Origin: Taeniopygia guttata
Taxonomy: Eukaryota > Chordata > Aves > Passeriformes > Estrildidae
Assembly (NCBI RefSeq): GCF_048771995.1
Contig: NC_133024.1
Coordinates: 24,444,001-24,508,000 of the forward strand
DNA: 64,000 bases
Reading direction: 5' to 3'
Shown here: one piece after another, positions 26,090-38,648 of the stretch
Layout: each line of letters starts with the position of its first letter
Numbering within the stretch: the first letter of the stretch is position 1
Translations under genes and position numbers: made by a program
The notes under the pieces: generated by a model
The model's input: only the letters and a program-made list of their open reading frames with translations
Database searches by the model: none
What the model was told of the DNA's origin: nothing

Positions 26090-26235
26090 TGTATTACTAC
26101 TATTTAATTTCTGTTAAGTACTGACAATGTGCCGGGTGCCTTCAGTTTTGCCAGATGCAGCAGAGTGGAAAGGCACAGTTCTACTGTGGACCATGCAGTC
26201 TAAAAGACACAGCAAAGATGGGACAAAGTGCCCTC
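26090..26235 (+). repeat. Possible ancient amniote interspersed repeat
   Basis: From TTTGTATTACTACTA through AATGTGCCGGGTGCC to CAGTCTAAAAGACA the word order resembles an old repeat common in reptile and bird genomes, where a GTGCTAGGTGCTGT-like core is followed by a CTTACAATCTAA-like segment. Similarity is weak and judged by eye. Confidence 0.3.
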
Positions 26236-26331
26236 ACAGCTCAGAGCATATGGTTAGGCTTAGAACATGGGTGCAGCTGTGAAAATAGACTGAGGGATAA
26301 AACCAGGCAGGTCCCTTCTACAGTCCTGGGT

Positions 26332-26357
26332 AAAAAAGAAAAAAAAGAAAAAAAAAG

Positions 26358-26392
<35 letters not shown>
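26332..26392 (+). repeat. Long poly(A) tract, about 61 nt
   Basis: A-rich run with three G interruptions in its first half and an uninterrupted A run in its second half. No recognisable retroposed gene lies upstream and no target duplication flanks it, so it is a microsatellite-like tract rather than a proven retroposon tail. It produces a long poly-lysine stretch in the 217-codon frame at 26155-26808. Confidence 0.9.
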
Positions 26393-26394
<2 letters not shown>

Positions 26395-29300
26395 TGTGTT
26401 TCCCCAGCATCACTAGATGGAAAGGTTGTGCTAATATTGTGGAAATTTGGAAGTAGGAAGCAGGACAGGATCAAAACAAAAAAAGCATTGCAGGCCATTG
26501 CAGCCAAACCAGTGGCTGTCTTTGATGAACATCACTCTAGCAAAGGGAGTGCTGGCATACATGAGGGAAGTACCCTAGATCCCTTCCTCAGGGCTGAAGG
26601 CATTGAAATAAAAGGCTGGAACCACCAACACCAAACCAAGAGACAGCGAAGGGGTGATCAAGCAGACAGAGAGCCTGAAAACAAATACAGGAAAAAAAAA
26701 ATACAAGAGAAGTTTGTGAGAACCACAGATGAGACTGGGGGACCAGATACAGCCCCAAAGCTGCCAGCAGTGGGGATGGCAGCTTTACTGGACTGCCCTG
26801 CACCCTGATTGTGGTTCTACTTGTCTTGCTAACATCCATACAACAGGCATGAATGTCCTATTTAATCTGTCTTCTAACTATAGCTGTAGCACACTTTGGA
26901 GGACTGGACATAATTTTTCTCACACCAATCCCCATAGATCTATGGTCTATCCTCATTTCCCAAATCTCAAAAAAAAAGCAGATGAAATTATTCAACAAGA
27001 CTCTTCTTTAAAGGTGATCAATATTTAAAAAAAAAAAAAATAGTTCCTACCTCTTTAACCACAAGGCAAGAAAGTACACTAAAGAAACTGGAAATTTCCC
27101 TACTGAGAACAGGCTAGAGGCTCTCTCAAACTGCTTTCCACAGTGTGAGGAATAAGAGATAAATGAAGGGAAAGCCAGGGACCTACTGCACTTCCTCTCA
27201 ATGAGGTCAAATTGTGGCAAGGGCTCCTGAAAGTATCAAAGATTTTATCTCTCATCAGGAAATGGCCAGCATTATTTCCAACACAGAGACTTACAGAACT
27301 AATACACAATTTTGCTTGTTACAGCAGTTCTAATGGCTGCTCCTTGGGTCACTTAGTCTTGCCCCAAAACAGTGTCAAATGTTTTCTTCAGCTTTAGTGA
27401 TGAGATCTAGCTGGAATGCAGCACTGCTTTAAGTACCCCTCCCCACACTCACCTTCTCCAAACAAGCAAACTTCCCAATAATACTTCAGCCTCCTCAGCC
27501 CTCTGCTTATTAACTAAATCTCAAATCTTGCTCCCTTCAATCCCAGTGGGAAAGAGTACTGAGCATAAACCATGATATTCCATCCTCCTGCTTCACCTGC
27601 AAGGGATGAGATAGAGACAGTGCCAGGCATGTCCCATCAGAGGAACAAGACACATAAAACATTAAAGTTCTATTTATTCAAGGCTTTAAGAAGTTCTTGA
27701 GCTTCTAAAAGCCACCTTAAGCCTTCTTCATACATACAGATACCAAAGAACTAGATCTCAAGAAAATGGAATAGCACACACAATACTGCACAGGTGAGTA
27801 AAAGAATTAGGGCTTGAGTCCAGATCAGAAACATCCCTGACTGTATGAAAGCCAGAATAGGTGCTGCTATTCCATTTCTCACAGAAACAGAACTTTTTGC
27901 AAAAGCGCAACCCCCTCCTTTCAGACATCCCTGTTCTTTCCCTCCTAGAAACCTACAGGCAAGGAGATAAACTGTTTGTAAATAGAGGTTTCACACAAAT
28001 TAGGTCCATGTTCTGCAAACAGCATCACAGACTCAGTGTGGTGTTTCCAAGGGCTTGTTATTTCAGAGTACTACATATATATTTCCATATAATTGATCAG
28101 TTCTGCTTTAAAGAGGCCATCAGGAAGATATGTGGGCAATTTATTCTAGAGGTAAGAGAAGGAGAGGCAAAGGGAGTTAACCTCAGATTAGCTGTGTTTA
28201 CACGAGAGTGTTTTACACTGTGGGCTCCTGGAATGAGACCAGAGCCCACACTGTTCTCTCCTGCCTCTTCAGCATCCCGTTTTTCCCTGGAAGGGAAGGG
28301 CAGGCACAGCACTGTAAACTCAGGGGGGTCAACTTCACAGCCATGACAGGGCCAAGATAAACACAGAAAAAACTGCCCCGTAGCATGGCTGCCACCATCT
28401 GGGCACAAGTCTCTGGTGCTGGATGGCTGAAGGGCTAAGGACATGACCACCTGGATATGGCCTAAATTAGGTACCATTTGGCTATTGCAACTTGGCACAC
28501 CTGAGCATCAAGAAAGCTGGCAAATCCTTGTGGTAAATATTCAGAGTACTGTAGTATCACAGCACACCGAGGTCCATAGCCTCAGAAACCTCAATGCCCT
28601 TATGTTCCCATATCATGCCAGGAACAGAAGAGGCAGGCCACAGAACTACAGCCATCATAATTTTTTTTAATCCAAATACAGACAATAGTAGCAACCAGGG
28701 CTACTTTGTCCTCCGGCAGAGCACAGGTCATAATGTCCACCTATAGTTCTTGAATCAGACTCACAACTTCTCTTCACACCATGCAGCCCATGTAGAAGGC
28801 TGAAAGGATTGAACTGAAGACTTGAGTGCTGATGAAATTTTCTGCCTCTGACAGACCTCTTCCAAACAGCTCATTACTCTGCTGTGCTTTATTTCCATTC
28901 CCAGTTTTTCTAGCTTCCATCTCCTGTTCTCAGATCCCTTCACATGTCTGAGCACTAAAGAGCTGTCTTAGATCAGACAAATTCTTTCCCTGTTGGCTTT
29001 ATTCCACAATCAAGATCCTTCGCTTTAATAAGCTAAACAGATAAAAATGTCAATGCCTTTTTTTGCAGATGAGAATATTCCCAGCCCCAAATCTTTCTTT
29101 TAGTTGACCCCACGACTTTCAGCTTTTGATCTGTGGACCCCAAAACTGAAACAAGGTCCGGAGTAAGCACACCAATATCCATCTCCTTAGTCCATTTTGC
29201 TGAGGGGTCTGCATCAAGATACAATATACCATATTCAGCTCTTCCAAGCCAGCCAGGGAACATATGCAAGCATCACACCTTGAAACAGAGTGAGAGATTA

Positions 29301-30416
29301 AAAACCAGATAAGAAATAGATTTATCCAAAGAATGTGAAAAATATATTACAATCAGCAGCACCACTTTACAAGGCAACCACGGTACTGAGAGTACCAAGG
29401 CCAACTTTCACAAACATGGCTATCCATCCATGGGGATGAAACACCTCTTAAAACAAAAGACACTGAGCAAATCTACCTGATTCCTACTCTGAAGTCCCCG
29501 AACAATATCCCAAATTCTCATATTCAGCCCATTAACACCAGCTGCCCAAAGTAATTTACCAAATCAGTCTGGCACTGATTTGGGACAGCTCTCCCAGCCA
29601 ATATTTGTCCCACAGTCTCTGTTTTGTGTATTAACCCTGTGAAGTCAGGCAGCACATCTTGCTAATATGCTGCTCCACAGAACCAGCCTCATCCCGCCCT
29701 TAGTTACCAGGCAACATCTGTTGTAAGCTTTACAAGTAATGATTTTATCATCTCTTCCCCACAGACACATATGCTTTGTTATGGTAGCAAGTAAACTTTT
29801 GTATTTCTTGTTGGAGGATGGGGAGAAGGTCTGCTACTTTTAGAATAAAAGAGCAGCTTGATGAACAGACCTCATAGCAAGGCACTGAAAGCACATGAGG
29901 GTGACAGGAAAGAAGACAAACCTGTCAGTGAAGGAAGTTGACAGAAGTGATCACTGAGGACAGATCAAGGGGAGAAAACGTAAAAGCAACCCAAATTGGA
30001 AACGTAAGCATGAGATGTAGGGCCCTGAGAACAGAAGCTGATTTTGAAGCATACAGCACAATAAAGAAGCCTTGAAATGACTTAAGGAGGCAAGTGCACA
30101 GGTAAGAGATCTCTAGGCACCTTCTCAAAGATGTTGTGACTTATAGTCAGGGTGAGGTTGCAGAACAGCAAAGCAATACTGCAGGAGCTACCAGCTTGCT
30201 GATTCTCCCCCACACCAGTATCCAGAGCTTCTATATTATGCTGGAAAACTTCAAAAGCAAGAAACTATAGGCAGATACGTAATTGTTCCCCCCTATGCTT
30301 TTAAAGTTATCCTGCTCTTGCATCCTGGTGAAAAGTTCTGTGGGAAGCCAAGCCAGATAATGCAGAAGAAATACATCCATTGGATAGAGGCTATTTAAAT
30401 ATTTGATGGCTAATAT

Positions 30417-30480
30417 ATTAAATGTTAATTGAATACTACAATGATTTTCTCCCCTGGACAGCACACAATTAACATTTAAT
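30417..30480. repeat. 15-bp perfect inverted repeat, 34-nt spacer
   Basis: ATTAAATGTTAATTG at 30417-30431 is the exact reverse complement of 30466-30480. The arms are AT-rich, so chance is plausible. Confidence 0.8.
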
Positions 30481-33400
30481 TTGTTATAAAATATTTAAAG
30501 TTATGAAATATCCGAGGGCAACCGAAATGTCTCTTCCACCAAATTGTCTTGGGACGATGTGTTGAGGGGACAAGAGGGCAGTTTAGCATTTCAAATTCTT
30601 CCAGTGATCTATACAAGAGACGTGAGAAAATGTTCCAGAGCTGACACAGTTCAAGGACACAGTTAGAGGATATGAAGGGACACACAGAGATATCTGATCC
30701 TGTCCTCTCCAGGTGAAGTAAGATCAGGATCCTCATGGTTATAAGGAACCCAGCTTCCTGTAGTGACTATCTACTCCTCATAGAAAAAGAAATTCTGGGC
30801 ACTTAGACCAAACATATTTTCATGTTATTTTTTTTCAGAGATGCCAGGGACGGGCTGGACCGTTCACTGCTCTGCATTCATTCAGTCCAAGGCATATTGA
30901 ATGGGATTAAGATGATACAGAGCTGCTACTTTGGCTGTTCTCAGTGCTTCACTGAGAATCAGGGATGGCAGTCAGCTTGGGATATTAAAGTTAAGCCAGT
31001 TGTTTAGGACCTGAACACAAACCTATCTCATTGGCTGTAGCAGAGCTGAACATCCAAGCATTTCAGAAACTTACCTTACTCTAATGCCTGGTTTGGCAAG
31101 AGGGGTAGGAAAGCTTTGCTAAGACTTCAGTGTAGAAAGGGATCTTTTAATTAGTTCAAATGTAAATCCTTCAGCAAGTTTAGGAAAGCTCAGACTCAAT
31201 TGTCTTGATATTTTTTGTAGCAAAACTCAAATACAAGGAAAAACCATTAAAGTTCTACTCTGTGTCATTCAGCAGACAAAAGAAATCCATATACAAGCAA
31301 ACCAAACATCTTTTGCAGGTGCCCTTAATTAAAGAAGCAACTTTAATTACTAAGAAATCATGAATAAGCCCAGTGGTACAGAAGGCTCACCTACTTAACT
31401 CCATGTTGCTTAGCCTTGATTTACCTCAGCTTTAAGGGGAGTATATGCTTTGTAAAACTCACTTCTTAATGCAGCTTCTTTTAAATTCCTAACTTTTCTG
31501 CTCTCAGACCTTTCATTGACCATTTTCTAAAGATCTGCGAAAAAACCTTTAAGCCTTAGGCTTGTAATGATGGATTATTTCTACCTAGAAGACTTTCAGC
31601 TTCCAGAAACTCCTCTCATTTGCTACTTAAAGGTTTGACTAATATGGGGAAAAAACACATTCAGCTCATGACTATATGGAAATGGTATAGGAGAAAATCA
31701 TCCTGGACTTTTTCAGATGGAGGTCTACGACCTTCCTGCTGCACACTGGCTCACTCCCTGCTTTGTGTTCCTTTGATAATATTTTGTCAATCAGCTGCTG
31801 TGGTGAATCATCATCACCTCATGCACAGGGATACAGCATCACAGAAAATTGCAACTCTCAAACTGCAAAACTTGTCTGAGGTTCAGCTGGGACCAAGGAT
31901 TCCTCTGAGCCAAAGATGTCAGCCCTAGGCACTGGCTATAAGACAGAGGGGGAATCTTCTGCTTTATTAACTTTTTCTGCCTCTGTGTGGCAGAGAAAAG
32001 AGGGGTTTAAGGGTACATAGTGAAGGCAGGGGTGCTTATGCACTCAGAGTAGTAATTCTGCCATAGTAACCATGGATGATATAACACTGCACAGCTGAGG
32101 TCATGTCGTGGCAGGCTGCTGCAAGGGACAAGCCTGGCAGCCTGCTGGCTGTCACCAACACAGGAGCTGCACACACAAACTCCAGGGAGCAGAAGCCAAA
32201 TGAATAGATCTCTTCAAGTCCATACTGAACCACTGATTCAAAGAGACTCCAGAATTCACACACTTGATGGCTCAGCACGTTGAAACCCAGCAGTTTGGTC
32301 TGACTTCTTTGATAAAGGAGTACTTTATTCACATTGTCATCCCTACTAGCACCATGGTAGGCCTTGGAAGATTTTTTTTCTGGATTTTTCTCCCTCTTAA
32401 TATTTCTAACGTGTTGAACTATGTCCAAGCAGAAGAGGTTGGTGAGAGACAACAAAGGTTTTGCAAGGACTGTTTCCATAAAATTTAGATTTTGCCTGAG
32501 CAAAATGAGTCTGACCCTTTCTGTCACAAAAACTGTCAACTAAACTCATAAACTTTTTGCTCATGAAAAGACAAGAAACAGGAGATGATAGAAGTTCTAA
32601 AGTACACAACTTAAATGCTTTTTAGAGCTGGGCAGAGCAACTTCAGAACACTTCTGTGAGGAAGAAATGGCTTTAGTACATAAGTGATGACCATGTGTAG
32701 ACATGGGTGTGGAGAACATAGGACACAAGCTTGTGAGGTCCCTTTGTCCACATTGTTTGCCAGCTAGATCTTTGGTCACACTTTGGACTTCTCTCCTCCA
32801 CCATATCAGTTTTACCCTTCTTATTTGACTCCATTCCCACCCCAGACGGACTTGCCCAGGCAGGACCTGCTCTCTGGTGTGGTGGCTGCCACTGAAGTGC
32901 CCAGTGGATGGAGCTTGTGGCAGCCCCCTGTGGCACCAGAGTCCATCAGGGTCATACCCAGCTCTGAGGAGTGAGCCCATTAACCAGCTGCACTGAAACC
33001 ACATCTGCATACGGATTAGGGAGCTGCCTTGGAGGATATTAATTAGGGGTGACACTTTCAGGGCAAGTTCCACTATTCTTCTTCATATCCCATTTCAGAC
33101 ATGGCTGGGAAGTGTGAGCACAATACAAATAGAGACAAGATGGGGCACTACGGGGACAGTTTGCTGCTGCAACAGAAGACAAGAGTAGAAAAGTTACTGT
33201 AATATTCCTCCCTACGACTTGCTACTGTCTTAAGGAAAATTCTAGAAAGTCACTAATCCTATTTTCCTCTACCATTCTTCTAATCTAGAAAGGAAAGATG
33301 TGTTTCTTTGTCTCCACAGAGATAATCCTTCTGGTCTCTTCATTTACACTCCTCTAGTCTCTAATACAGGCTTACAAGTCCAGCAGCCTTGGCAAATGGC

Positions 33401-33950
33401 TGGAACACATGCAAGGGGATCAAGAACTCAGTTCTTTGTCCTGGCTCTGGCGGTTACTGAATACTGAATACTTGTTCCTTGAGTTCTCACTTCCATTAGC
33501 CATCCTTAGTCTCATGCAGCACCTTCCCCATAGAGCTGTTAGCACTTTTTAGCCTCGTGGGCCTCCCCATTCCCTTCTGCAGCATCACCCAGCACCCACA
33601 GCTGCCCTGAGGAGCCAGCAGAAGAGCAGGTTTGCAGCTTTCACCACATCCTGGAGACAGGTTTCACAGCACTTTGCAGATTGCCAGATTTTATTGTTCA
33701 GCCTGGAGGTGGGAAATGAGCAGCAGGAGTGAGAATGCCACAGCAAGGAAGAACCTATTTAGAAGCACAGTCACTTGTTTCTTTGCTGCACAACTTCATG
33801 TATTGTGTTTGTGTACAATTCACACATCTGTCAACAGATCACTGCACAAATAATTTCACCTCCTACTAAACTGCTGCCGACTCACTACATTCTCAATGCA
33901 ACCCCACCATTAGATTCTGGTGTTTCACAAAACTAGGAAGCAAGGCAAGC

Positions 33951-34010
33951 AAGTGCTAGGCTGGATCATGTGAAGGTGTGAAGTGCTAGACTGGATCATG
34001 TGGAGGTCAT
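33951..34010 (+). repeat. 30-bp tandem duplication
   Basis: Two adjacent 30-nt copies begin AAGTGCTAG at 33951 and 33981 and differ at only a few positions, mostly near the end of the unit. It is a simple local duplication. Confidence 0.88.
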
Positions 34011-34623
34011 GCAGTTTAGGGGCCCGATTCCCTCTGTGATGAGCACAAGAAGCTGCAGAAGACAATGTGCCATCCTGCCAATTAACAACCCACCAACAGG
34101 GGAAGTTTCTTCCCTGAATCAGCCACTTATCAGGGAGCAAACACTCTCAAGCATGAAGGATGTCTGTCCCCTTCTGCACTTTTCCCCTGTCTAATGTAAA
34201 TGTGTATACTCTCCCTGACTACTTTAACACCCCTTTACCTTTTCAATTCTGCCGAGCTTCCAACCCCAAAGCTCTCACACAGCAGTGATTCCACAGGTTA
34301 GTGGCACTACAAAAATATGCCTGCTTCTCATTCTCAGGAGCAAATGCAGATTAGGCAAAGCAGATTTCCTGCACATTTTAATACTCACATATATGCTTCA
34401 TTTCAGCCTTTTTCTTTGAGAGGTCAGATGCTAGCTCCTGATTTGTAAGGCAGACTTGTTCAAGCTATTGGCACTATAAACATTAGAAACAAGTGAATAA
34501 AGAAGAAAGCCTGACATTTCTTTTCCACCGGGGAAAAAATTGGAAATCTGTCTGTCATTTCCTTTTAGTGATCACTTTCTCTGAATCCCTTAATTTCCAT
34601 AACAGAAGTAATAATGCATAGAT

Positions 34624-34626
<3 letters not shown>

Positions 34627-34670
<44 letters not shown>
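34627..34670 (+). repeat. Poly(T) run, 44 nt
   Basis: An uninterrupted T homopolymer of 44. It is either a recently expanded tract or the tail of a minus-strand retroposon; no retroposon body or target duplication is visible. Confidence 0.95.
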
Positions 34671-34671
<1 letters not shown>

Positions 34672-35714
34672 TGGTGGTATGGGTAGAGGTGGTCAGCAGC
34701 TGCTGAGGAAGTCAGCAAAATACTCTACTTTTCCCACCCTTTTTCCTTGAGGCTGAGGTCGCTCACCTAAAATCAGGAGGCAACAAAAACACAACTACTC
34801 TATATGTGAAGATGAGCCAAAAGCAGAAGATACCCACGGAGTCTTCTCAAATCAGAGGCGCAGCCCCAAGCCAAGACTGAGAGTCTGGGTTGGAGCCTAA
34901 AAGCCCAAACCAGTGGTGGAGGGTGCCTGAGTGGAGTGTTCAGGTGAGGCTGGTCAGAGATTTTAAGCCACAGGAGTACACTCAGGGTGTTGATACACAA
35001 TTGATCAGCACAGAGTCCCATCTGCATGTCAACCTCTGTGGCAAAAGCCAAGACTTTCCTTTATTGCACTGAGGCTCTGTAAGATATCCACAGGCCAAGG
35101 AATCTTTTCCAGTTTTAGAAATCTTGTAAGGCTCAGTGGATCCAAGGAAGTTGGGATGACCCTCAGATACTGGGCAAAGTAGTTGCCCTGCCTCTTAAAT
35201 AGTTTTTTTCAGTTATTCTAATTACCACCAGAGTTGACAGTTTTCCAAGGGTATATAAAGTACGGGGGTTTACTTCTGGCTTATTCTTTTCTTCTTCTCA
35301 TCTCCTGTTTCAACAGGGTTTGGGTGCAGTATTCTACTGCACTTCTTTTTGTGACAAGGAACTCTTGCTCTTTTGGGAGAGGTCAGTGAGCTGACAGACA
35401 AGCCTTAGCTCTGGTAGGAGTTTAGCTCATCTCAGACTGGCTTCTAGAAAGTATTCGCTTATTTCTGACAGAACCTTAGGCCTTGGAGTCCTATCCAGCA
35501 CTGTGCCCTGTCTGCACCTTCAACCTTAGAGGACAGCCTTAAGGATTGCCGTGCCCACTTTCCAACCTGTGGAGCCTCAGGAACATGGGTATGGGTCTCA
35601 GATTCAGTCAAAGAAAGAAACTGAAAATTTCTAGCCAGGCAGAAGCCTGGGAAAGAGTTGGAAAATAATGTAAATAATTCTTTATCTCTCTTGTTTTTCA
35701 CATTGTTTATAGTT
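34671..35714. other. Non-coding stretch, no gene recognised
   Basis: No gene or clear repeat seen. Open frames are under 115 codons. Confidence 0.6.
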
Positions 35715-35720
35715 AAGTTC
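35715..35720 (+). repeat. Left target-site duplication of LTR-B
   Basis: AAGTTC immediately precedes the LTR and is repeated exactly at 36378-36383. Confidence 0.9.
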
Positions 35721-35831
35721 TGCCGGAACCCCCGGCCTGGTTCAGGGGTTCCGTGTGGTGGAAAAGTCTCTCCTCCAACCTGTGCTTCCAAAGAAAACTC
35801 TGCAGCCTCTTGTTGTTCAGTCTCAAGGCAG

Positions 35832-35837
35832 TTTATT
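35832..35837 (-). terminator. Poly(A) signal of LTR-B
   Basis: AATAAA on the minus strand, about 90 nt downstream of the TATA box and therefore inside R. Confidence 0.75.
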
Positions 35838-35925
35838 GTGAGTTATCTAAAAGATTTTCTTCTCTGGATGCCCTCTTTGTCTGCTGTCTTCTTCTTCTCC
35901 CCCCCCCGCCCAGGGCTGCTGCTAT

Positions 35926-35934
35926 CTTTTATAT
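35926..35934 (-). promoter_or_regulatory. TATA box of LTR-B
   Basis: ATATAAAAG on the minus strand. Transcription would start near 35900 and run leftward. Confidence 0.7.
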
Positions 35935-36377
35935 GTATATTATGTGATAAATGTTTACAGTTTTTCCCCAATACCTACTACCGATGTTACAAGGTGCTTT
36001 TCTACTCTAAACCAATCCATGAGTGCCAACATCATCAAGAACATGGAGGTAAGGAAGAAGAAAGAGGAGGAACAGGACTGGCCTACATTCCTCCGTCATA
36101 AAACTTCTGACCCCCATGTACAAAGTAAAAACCCCCCTGTACAGGCGTTAAAACCCCCTTGTACAATACTAAAAAATTCTTCCCTCTACTTTGTAACTAC
36201 TTCTACTATAATATCTAAACTTCTGTGACTCCTTGTTCCACCTTCAAAGTTGGTAACTCATTCCATGGCTCAAACCCAAAATCACAGCTATTTCCAGCTG
36301 CCTGCCAGGGTCTCAAATGCTTCTGACCAAGGCCTGGAACCTCCAGAAATGTCTGAGGGACATTTTGAGTCCCAACA

Positions 36378-36383
36378 AAGTTC
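36378..36383 (+). repeat. Right target-site duplication of LTR-B
   Basis: AAGTTC, an exact copy of 35715-35720. Confidence 0.9.
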
Positions 36384-38648
36384 TACCACTGTGCGTCAAG
36401 CACTCTGCACCAATGCCCTGGGTTGTTTTCACTTCAGGACCAATGGAGCTGGTCCTCACGAAGCTCTGTATAAAAGAGCTGTGCATTTTGAAAAAACAGG
36501 AGTTTTACTCTCAGCAGCCTTCTGATCAGAGCCTTCTCATTCCCATCCTGCCTCGACAGCGACACAGGGGAACCATGATTCCCATCCTGTGTAGGACCAC
36601 AGGAGCCCCCACATACCCAAGAGGAGACCTTGCTGCCAGTACAGCCTCCAAAGCAACCCCATGGGGTGACTGTGGAGGAGCTGCAGAGCCCAAAGGCAGG
36701 CAGGATGCAAACCATTTGTGCTTCTCTGCACAGCCTGCTCTCTCTGAGGAACAGGCAAATCCTCTGTCAGTCCTTGCTGCTGCCTTCATCCCATGGGAGC
36801 AGAGCAGCAATGTGTTCAAAGCAACATTGCTGGGCTCTATTCCTGGATTCATCTGTATGCTAGGGATGATTTCCCCAGTGGTTTTCTTATCCCATGCTGG
36901 TGAATCATCCCCCCCAACAGAGATGACGTATCCCAATAGCTTCTAAACATATTTTGAAAGAGCATATTTTCTGCCTTTGGATTTTGCCAGGTGGCATCCA
37001 GTGATTAGTGGGTTTAATATAAGAAGCTTCCCAGAGGAAGAAACTCCTGCATCTCACTAAAGGTTCTTCACCACCCTTCTGGTCGTTCCCCTCCCAAACC
37101 TCAAATCACAGTAGCTGGACCCCTGCTGTAGAACTGAGTCCTCTTCTACTCTATCAATATCCTCTGGATATTTCTCAAGAACAAAGTGGAAAGCATTTCC
37201 AGCAAATGCTTTTAATGTCACTTTGTTTGCCAAGAGATGCTGACTCCTGCTTTGGTTATCATTACGAGAAAGCATCTTTGTTTAAACAGGAAAACAAGTG
37301 CTGATTTTTCCCCGAGTCACTCATCTCTTAACTAAGTAGCATCTGCATTCCCTGGCAAAGGGACATGGCCTGCTCTGAACAGAAGAAAGTATTAGGAGCC
37401 CTCTTTTAAAAAGCACTCCTTCATAAGCATCACCTCATCGCTGCAGATAAAACCTGTTGTCAAACATCTGCCTCCCCTGCCTGTCTCCCTTCTCCCAGAT
37501 GAGATTGGCTAGATTATGTGACTGGTATTTTTGGGTTGTAATTCTTGCTAACATGCTGTGCACCTTGCCTCTCTCTTGTGCCCAGATTCCACCTATAAAC
37601 ATATTATGGCCTCATATTTCTAGTCAGTAATTTTGGATACGTTTCAAGTGAGAGGTGCTGAATGAAAGCACATCTTTCCCAAGTTTACAGCAGACAGCCA
37701 ATAAGCTGCATATCTTTCCCAGCAGGGATCCATGGCCTCCTAAGGAACAGTTTGAAGAAGTGGTGCCCTTCAGTTTCCCTGTAGGCCAGTACCCTTGAGG
37801 GAACAATAGCTCCCATAGCCCAGTGTGCTTTCCCCTATGGTACAAGGCATACAGCTGTGGGTTTCTTCAGATTTTCTATTCCTGTCAGTTTTCTGAGCAG
37901 CTTTTTGCTTCAGAGTAGCTTCTTTGCTCACACCTTTAAGCCTTCGTTGCTCTTATCTCGAGGAAACATCTAAGCAAGGGCAAGCATCTTTCCCGTGAAG
38001 GAGCAGAGTCAGAGCCTCACCTGCATTAGGCAACATCACCATTGCCAGAACAACTGGCAGCTCCCAGGGCAGCCTGGGTATGATATTTATATTTCATATA
38101 ATTTTATGGTGCTCATATCATATATAATTTTTATACCATTATTCACCTGTGGTACCTTTTCCTCAGTGGGGATTGTTGTGACAACTGAAAATTGTGCCTT
38201 CTTACTAAACAGTGTGATAGCACTTTTTATACCTTTCTCACAAGCTGCTTTGAGTGGTCAGCTGCAAAACTGCTGGTGTGGACAGCCCACAACCCCACAT
38301 GGCACCGAGGAGCAAAGATTCCAACATTGCTGTAACACAGAAGCCAAGTGAGCACAAATTCATATTTATGGTACATCTGCAGACATTTTCTCCTTTACTG
38401 CCACACTAGCAGCTCTTTTAGTGATTGAGCCAACACAGTCTAAGAGGATGGCAGTTCCTGCTGTTTGTTACAGCCCTTCACAGGAGAGGACTGCCCCACA
38501 GTTGAGACCTAAAAACACTCATCTACATCTGCCTAAAGAGTTGTAGCATTTTACACTGTTCCATCAAGGCCAGAGACACTTGTTTGTGCTCTCACCACAA
38601 TCTCTGTCACATGCAACTTGTGCCAGTCAAGGATTTAATCACTCAATA
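36384..38648. other. Non-coding stretch, no gene recognised
   Basis: No gene recognised. Several overlapping frames at 36434-36946 (up to 209 codons plus, 136 codons minus) run on both strands over the same bases, and one starts inside LTR-B; none looks like a real protein. Confidence 0.55.

Larger units (their letters stand above)
26393..34626. other. Non-coding stretch, no gene recognised
   Basis: No gene recognised over about 8 kb. The longest open frame is 167 codons (minus, 32036-32539), with no recognisable domain or conserved motif. Small items are a 15-bp inverted repeat at 30417-30480, a 30-bp tandem duplication at 33951-34010, and a minus-strand AATAAA at about 27669 that could be a poly(A) signal but has no associated gene. 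Confidence 0.5.
35721..36377 (-). mobile_element. Solo LTR, class II (ERVK-like), with exact 6-bp target duplication (LTR-B)
   Basis: On the minus strand the element starts TGTTGGGACTC (ending at plus 36377) and ends GGTTCCGGCA (plus 35721), so it has TG...CA termini with near-matching TGTTGG/CCGGCA ends. It is 657 bp long and flanked by AAGTTC on both sides. A TATA box (ATATAAAAG, plus 35926-35934) precedes an AATAAA signal (35832-35837) by about 90 nt, giving a clear U3-R-U5 layout. A C-rich run lies at about 35899-35907. No internal retroviral sequence remains, so recombination between two LTRs probably removed it. Six-base target duplications are typical of alpha/betaretrovirus-like elements. 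The U3 wording is of a type I associate with passerine LTRs; a Dfam or Repbase search would name the family. Confidence 0.93.

Noticed and set aside
26155..26808. 217-codon plus frame
   Set aside because: A long poly-lysine run from the poly(A) tract sits in the middle and neither side matches a known protein.
27660..27690. Possible minus-strand gene 3' end (AATAAA followed by T/G-rich sequence)
   Set aside because: No exon, frame or second signal supports a gene; AATAAA is common by chance in AT-rich DNA.
32036..32539. 167-codon minus frame, the longest frame in 26.4-34.6 kb
   Set aside because: No recognisable motif or domain; a length like this can arise by chance in 64 kb read in six frames.
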